DNA from: Vibrio cincinnatiensis DSM 19608 | GTDB taxonomy: Bacteria; Pseudomonadota; Gammaproteobacteria; Enterobacterales; Vibrionaceae | Direction of reading: 5' to 3' | Assembly: GCF_900167345.1 (NCBI RefSeq) | Contig: NZ_FUXB01000002.1 | Span: forward strand, 62,001-126,000 | Length of the DNA stretch: 64,000 bases | Shown: positions 58,747 through 64,000 of the stretch, one piece after another | Position numbering within the stretch: position 1 is the first letter of the stretch | Layout of the letters: each line of letters opens with the position of its first letter | The notes under the pieces: model-generated | What the model saw: the letters and a program-made list of their open reading frames with translations, nothing else | Databases searched by the model: none | Told to the model about the DNA's origin: nothing | Program-made: the position numbers and the translations under genes

Positions 58747-60378
58747 CTACTGAGCTTTAATATAAAGATCTTTCGTGTAGATTTTTTCTTCTGGGTTATT
58801 GGACGGGAAGCCGCCGACTTTAGGAGAAAGTAACCGCGATTTTACGTATTGATAAATAGGCGCGATTGGCATTTCTTTGGCTATTAATGCTTCTGCCTGA
58901 GCATAATACGCTTGCCGTTCAGACTCAGAAGTCGAGGTTAAAGCTTTCATAATAATGGCGTCATAATCGGTATTGCCCCAATGCTGACCACCCGTGGTAT
59001 TATTGCTCATCATCAGAGTTAAGAATGAAGAAGCTTCATTATAGTCACCACACCAACCCGCACGAGCCACTTCAAAATTACCTTGATCTTTTGATGACAG
59101 GTAGGTTTTCCACTCTTGGTTTTCAAGCGTCACATCAAGCCCAAGTGTTTTCTTCCACATAGAACCAAGCGCCACCGCAATTTTCTTATGGTTTTCAGAT
59201 GTGTTGTACAATAGGCTGAATTTTAAAGGGTTACCCTTTCCATACCCCGCCTCTTTGAGCAGGCGCGCCGCTTCGGCGTCCCGTTCTTTCTGGCTCATTT
59301 TGCCATAAGCAGGGAATTCTGGATGAAAACCAGCGGTAATTTCAGGGGTTAAGAAATATGCAGGTTTCTCACCCTGTGCCATGATGGCATCGGTCACAAT
59401 GTTACGGTCGATAGCATAAGAAATGGCTTTACGAACACGCACATCATCAAACGGCTTTTTCTTGGTATTGAATGAATAATAGTAAGTACACAAGTTACCC
59501 ACAACGGAAACAGATTCAGGATACTCTTTTTTCAAACGTCGGAAGTGCTCAATCGGCAACTCATAGGTAATATCAATTTCACCCGCTAAGAAGCGGTTCA
59601 TCTCTGCCACTTGGTTTTCAATCGGAAGGAAAGTAACTTTGTTGATGACGGTATGCGCATTATCCCAATACTGCTCATTACGCGTCAAAACTAAACGTTC
59701 GTTGACCACCCAGCGATCGACCACATACGCACCGTTTCCAACAAAGTGTTCGGGTTTGGTCCAGTTATCACCGTATGCTTCAATGGTTTTCTGGTGAACT
59801 GGCTTCATGGTGGTGTGCCCAGTCATCATCACGAAATAGGGAACCGCGGTTTCCAGTTCCACCACTAAGGTATGGTCATCCAGCGCTTTCACGGCGAGTT
59901 CACTTTTCTCTTTTTTACCCTCGACAATCTCTTTGGCATTTTTAATCTTGGTGTATTCCATATACCAAGCATAAGGAGAAGCGGTCGCAGGATCGAGAGC
60001 CCGTTGCCAGCTATACACAAAATCTTGCGCAGTGACCGGATCGCCATTGGACCATCTGGCATCTGCTCGCAAATGGAAGGTATAGGTTTGGTTATCGGTG
60101 GTTTCCCAAGATTCAGCAACACCAGGAATGGTATTACCGTCCGCATCTTGATTCACAAGCCCTTCCAACAAATCACGAATAACATGTGATTCAGGAACAC
60201 CCTGAGATTTGTGCGGGTCAATGGTAGCCACTTCGGTCCCATTGCCTCTCACTATTTCTTGTTTCTCTGCTAATTTTATTCCGGCGGGAACATTCGCCGC
60301 GAAAGAGGTAAAAGAAGTGGTCGCCACTGCTAAGCTTGCACCCAGCAGCAAGGTTTTTGTGATGTTATTCTTATTCAT
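58747..60378 (-). CDS. oppA: Periplasmic oligopeptide-binding protein OppA
   Basis: The 543-residue precursor has a signal peptide (about 1-27, TLLLGASLAVATTSFTSFAA). The mature protein has the SBP_bac_5 features: EVATIDPHKSQGVPESHVIR, LEGLVNQDADG, FHLRADARWSNGDPVTAQDF and VRKAISYAIDRNIV. Its length matches E. coli OppA (543). The ATG at 60376-60378 follows TTGGAGTTTTCTACG; the ten-codon upstream extension is not favoured. It opens the operon, with a long upstream region to 60966. Confidence 0.95.
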   Translation of the reverse strand: MNKNNITKTLLLGASLAVATTSFTSFAANVPAGIKLAEKQEIVRGNGTEVATIDPHKSQGVPESHVIRDLLEGLVNQDADGNTIPGVAESWETTDNQTYTFHLRADARWSNGDPVTAQDFVYSWQRALDPATASPYAWYMEYTKIKNAKEIVEGKKEKSELAVKALDDHTLVVELETAVPYFVMMTGHTTMKPVHQKTIEAYGDNWTKPEHFVGNGAYVVDRWVVNERLVLTRNEQYWDNAHTVINKVTFLPIENQVAEMNRFLAGEIDITYELPIEHFRRLKKEYPESVSVVGNLCTYYYSFNTKKKPFDDVRVRKAISYAIDRNIVTDAIMAQGEKPAYFLTPEITAGFHPEFPAYGKMSQKERDAEAARLLKEAGYGKGNPLKFSLLYNTSENHKKIAVALGSMWKKTLGLDVTLENQEWKTYLSSKDQGNFEVARAGWCGDYNEASSFLTLMMSNNTTGGQHWGNTDYDAIIMKALTSTSESERQAYYAQAEALIAKEMPIAPIYQYVKSRLLSPKVGGFPSNNPEEKIYTKDLYIKAQ

Positions 60379-60966
60379 CGTAGAAAACTCCAAGTTTTTA
60401 TCTTGCATCCATGACTTCCTTATTGGGTTTCCAGAACGGCTAGAATAAGGTCATAGACCACGCCCAATAAAGAACCTGGCACATTAGCAATCATTGAAGT
60501 AAGTTACCAATAAAATGTAGCTTCAGCAGATGATATACTTAATCTACATCAATAATCAGCGCATCACTTCAGTCGAAATTGAGTTAACCATGATCATCAA
60601 AATCTGCTCAATCTCGTGATAGCCTCAATGCCATAATGTCTAGCAACGCCTAAAGTTATAGAATCTTATGCTAGAAATTGATCGAAAAATTAACATTTAA
60701 AATAGAGCGAGTCGAACTAAATGTAATAATCGACTCTTTAATAGAGTCAATTTGTGAAGGCAATCGCTACCTTGCACCAAAGCGAGACGGATGCCCCACT
60801 TTGCTTCATACAAAAATCGAATTAAAAATTAATCGGACATAACCAAAGCGCCTATATCAATACATAACTTCTCAAACAATATTGAAGCGCGGCGGTACTT
60901 TGGTTCCAATCACAGGCACTACAGATTGGAACCATTTCAGAGGAAGAGAGAAAAAGGAGCCGCGTT
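60379..60966. other. Long oppA upstream region with alternative stems
   Basis: About 590 bases without a credible gene. GAGTCGA (60709-60715) pairs with TCGACTC (60730-60736), while CGACTCT-region bases 60732-60737 (GACTCT) also pair with AGAGTC (60743-60748): two stems that exclude each other. TGGTTCCAATC (60901-60911) and GATTGGAACCA (60924-60934) form an 11-base perfect inverted repeat with a 12-base spacer 32 bases past the DUF486 stop, without a T-run. The oppA promoter is not resolved. Confidence 0.5.
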
Positions 60967-61350
60967 TTACGCGATAGCACGAGTCAGAACTTCCAAAATT
61001 TGTGGTCGAAAAATAAAAAAGACCGCGCCTAATAAACAAAGCCCTGCCCAGACAAAATCCATTCGGAACGGTTCTTTCATATAGATCAACGCAAAGGGCA
61101 CAAAAACCGACAAAGTAATCACTTCTTGTAAAATTTTAAGCTGGCCTAAATTCAGCACCGTATAGCCAATTCGGTTAGCAGGCACCTGAAATAGATATTC
61201 AAACAGGGCGATCCCCCAACTGAGCAATGCAGCGATAAGCCACGGTTTATGCCCAAGTTCACGTAAATGCGCATACCAAGCAAACGTCATAAAGACATTA
61301 CTGATCAAAAGAAGCCCTATGGTAACCAACATAGGAGGAAGAGCGAACAT
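60967..61350 (-). CDS. DUF486 / DMT-superfamily small membrane protein
   Basis: The 127-residue protein has four hydrophobic segments (about 5-25, 36-52, 70-90 and 98-117), consistent with a small DMT-like protein. The motif YLFQVPANRIGY in the middle is characteristic of the DUF486 family. The function is unknown. The ATG at 61348-61350 is preceded by TGGAGTTTTCATT; the longer frame to 61389 is less likely. It is transcribed leftward towards oppA, divergent from the fructokinase gene. Confidence 0.85.
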   Translation of the reverse strand: MFALPPMLVTIGLLLISNVFMTFAWYAHLRELGHKPWLIAALLSWGIALFEYLFQVPANRIGYTVLNLGQLKILQEVITLSVFVPFALIYMKEPFRMDFVWAGLCLLGAVFFIFRPQILEVLTRAIA

Positions 61351-61612
61351 AATGAAAACTCCAGTCAAAGAGAAATAAGTGAAGCACAAAACGCGTGCAG
61401 TGTGCGCTGAAGCCTCACATTCGTCAATCGACTGTCGTAATTTTTACCAAACTGGGAACGATACCGAAAAATAGTGTAAAAGGCTCTCAATTTTATTAAT
61501 TTATCTTTCGCCGATCACAATTTAGCAAGCCAAAGAATAGACCCGTTATCGAAAGACTTCCCAAGATTTTTCCAACCACTACACTAAAGAAAATTATTGT
61601 GGGAGACAGTCA

Positions 61613-62527
61613 ATGAGTAAAGTATGGGTCACAGGCGACGCGGTTGTCGATCTTATTCCTGATGGTGAGCAACACTATTTAAAATGCCCCGGCGGCGCAC
61701 CCGCTAACGTTGCCGTTGCGATTGCTCGGTTAGGCGGACAGAGTGCTTTCTTTGGTCGAGTTGGGAACGATCCTCTTGGTCGATTTATGCAGCAGACACT
61801 AACCAATGAAGGTGTGGATAGCGCATATTTGCTGTTGGATGATCAACAGCGCACCTCTACCGTGGTGGTAGATTTAGATGACACCGGTGAACGCAGTTTT
61901 ACGTTTATGGTAAAACCCAGTGCCGATCAGTTCTTACAGCCCGATGATATTCCTGAATTTCATCCCGGTGAATGGCTACACGTTTGCTCAATTGCACTCG
62001 CCAATGAACCCAGCCGTAGCTCAACCTTTGCAGCGATGGATCGCATCAAACAAGCAGGGGGATACGTCAGTTTTGACCCTAATTTACGTGAAGAGGTCTG
62101 GCAAAATCCGTCAGAACTCATTGATGTGGTCATGCTGGCCGTGACCAAAGCAGATGTGGTGAAATTTTCAGAAGAAGAGCTCACGCTTCTCACCCAGACA
62201 GAGACGATTGATGAAGGTCTCAATGCGCTAAAAGCGCTGAACATTCCTCTTGTCGTGATTACTCAAGGGGCAAAAGGCGCATTAGTTGTCACGGGTGAAC
62301 ACCCGCAATTAGTCACAGGAAAAGTGGTTAAGCCTGTCGATACCACTGGTGCTGGTGATGCTTTTGTTGGAGGATTATTGTATCAACTTTCCTCCAGCAA
62401 TCCGTGGCACCAAAATTTGGAAGAGGCGATTTTATGGGCGCACGGCTGCGGCGCATTAGCCACGACACAAAAAGGGGCGATGACCGCTTTGCCAACCCAG
62501 CAAGCCCTGCTTGATTTCATTCGTTAA
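61613..62527 (+). CDS. scrK: Fructokinase (PfkB family)
   Basis: The 304-residue kinase phosphorylates fructose released from sucrose or taken up free. It has the PfkB signatures CPGGAPANVAVAIARLGG (about 25-42) and DTTGAGDAFVGGLLYQLSS (about 243-261) with the catalytic Asp in GAGD. GRVGNDPLGRFMQQTL near residue 48 is typical of fructokinases. The next gene is a ScrY-like porin, so scrK is a reasonable name, but aminoimidazole riboside kinases are close relatives. The ATG at 61613 follows TGGGAGACAGTCA. Confidence 0.85.
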   Translation: MSKVWVTGDAVVDLIPDGEQHYLKCPGGAPANVAVAIARLGGQSAFFGRVGNDPLGRFMQQTLTNEGVDSAYLLLDDQQRTSTVVVDLDDTGERSFTFMVKPSADQFLQPDDIPEFHPGEWLHVCSIALANEPSRSSTFAAMDRIKQAGGYVSFDPNLREEVWQNPSELIDVVMLAVTKADVVKFSEEELTLLTQTETIDEGLNALKALNIPLVVITQGAKGALVVTGEHPQLVTGKVVKPVDTTGAGDAFVGGLLYQLSSSNPWHQNLEEAILWAHGCGALATTQKGAMTALPTQQALLDFIR

Positions 62528-62551
62528 CTGTCTATTCCTCCTCTTTCTTGT

Positions 62552-62587
62552 TAGCGAACTTTCTTGTCAATAGAAGGTTCGCTTTTT
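62552..62587 (+). terminator. Terminator after the fructokinase gene
   Basis: AGCGAACTTTCT and AGAAGGTTCGCT form a 12-base stem with one G-U pair and a seven-base loop, followed by TTTT. Confidence 0.85.
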
Positions 62588-62600
62588 GACGTTGAAATAG

Positions 62601-62629
62601 TGTGATCAAACACAATGCATCCGATCACA
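62601..62629. promoter_or_regulatory. TGTGATC/GATCACA inverted repeat
   Basis: Two 7-base arms with a 15-base spacer. Each arm contains the CRP half site TGTGA, but the spacing is not the CRP 6 bases. Position between fructokinase and porin suggests catabolite or sugar control. Confidence 0.35.
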
Positions 62630-62813
62630 AAATGATATTTTTGTGTGATTACGCTTAAATTTCCCACAACTTTCAGGGATCGTTCCCTAAATATCCGATA
62701 CAGTAACATCGAACTAAAGATCACGTAGTTCTCATTTTCCATCGCTGCACTAGGCATGAAATGAGCAAATTTGGTCTCGTTTTCTACGCTAATTCAATGA
62801 TTAAATTGGGAAC

Positions 62814-62823
62814 GTTTGCAAAC
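62814..62823. promoter_or_regulatory. Possible LacI-family operator before the porin gene
   Basis: GTTTGCAAAC is a perfect palindrome 40 bases upstream of the porin ATG. LacI-family regulators such as ScrR bind palindromes of this general kind. No regulator gene is visible in the window. Confidence 0.35.
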
Positions 62824-62829
62824 TCTTGA

Positions 62830-64000
<1,171 letters not shown>

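Noticed and set aside
60379-60448. Ten-codon upstream extension of oppA (to 60408)
   Set aside because: The internal ATG at 60378 has a GGAG site and gives a standard signal peptide and length.

Overview
The window is a 64-kb stretch of chromosome from a gammaproteobacterium, most likely a Vibrio. The basis is gene order and sequence character: hisG, an NhaC-type carrier, an H-NS/VicH-like protein, gsk, mnmA-hflD-purB, htpX, the bio genes, lolA-rarA-serS, yfbV-ackA-pta, yqjG and opp all follow one another as in Vibrio chromosome 1. I cannot fix the species from the sequence alone. I saw no tRNA or rRNA gene, insertion sequence, prophage or CRISPR array.

Layout. 1-1.2 kb: the start of the his operon (partial hisG, attenuator, His-rich leader peptide), read leftward. 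1.2-3.1 kb: an NhaC-family carrier behind a lysine riboswitch, so probably a lysine transporter. 3.5-10.3 kb: housekeeping genes (H-NS, gsk, mnmA-hflD-purB, htpX), then an unannotated 55-residue gene followed by ten AAAG repeats and a terminator. 10.3-15.5 kb: the biotin cluster, bioBFCD diverging from bioA around a BirA operator. 15.5-27.3 kb: a complete nitrate assimilation island: nasA-cobA-ybiB, a short ANTAR antiterminator gene (nasT-like), and nrtABC-type transporter genes followed by nirBD. Both structural operons carry leader terminators overlapped by a small hairpin with an AAAGGY hexaloop, which fits ANTAR control. nasA also has a perfect NtrC site and a sigma-54 promoter. 27.3-33 kb: serS, rarA, lolA, a SEC-C protein, dusC and a membrane diguanylate cyclase. 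34-37 kb: an ABC importer of the TrpXYZ-like type. 37-42.6 kb: yfbV, ackA, pta and yqjG. 42.7-54.4 kb: a full 14-gene Tad/Flp pilus operon running from flp to an OmpA-like gene. 54.8-60.4 kb: the oligopeptide permease oppABCDF. 61-64 kb: a small membrane protein, a fructokinase and the start of a ScrY/LamB-type porin, probably the edge of a sucrose locus.

How the parts work together. Nitrate taken up by the NrtABC-type importer is reduced by NasA to nitrite and by NirBD to ammonium; CobA supplies the siroheme precursor for NirB. NtrC/sigma-54 would report nitrogen limitation and the ANTAR protein the inducer. The Tad operon contains pilin, prepilin peptidase, secretin, ATPases, platform proteins and minor pilins, so it could assemble a pilus by itself.

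The least expected features are in regulatory DNA: the paired nas leaders, a nested hairpin covering the ribosome site of the antiterminator gene, a degenerate receiver domain in that protein with no NasS partner gene here, the AAAG microsatellite, two mutually exclusive stems far upstream of oppA, and a tandem 21-bp repeat upstream of the diguanylate cyclase gene.
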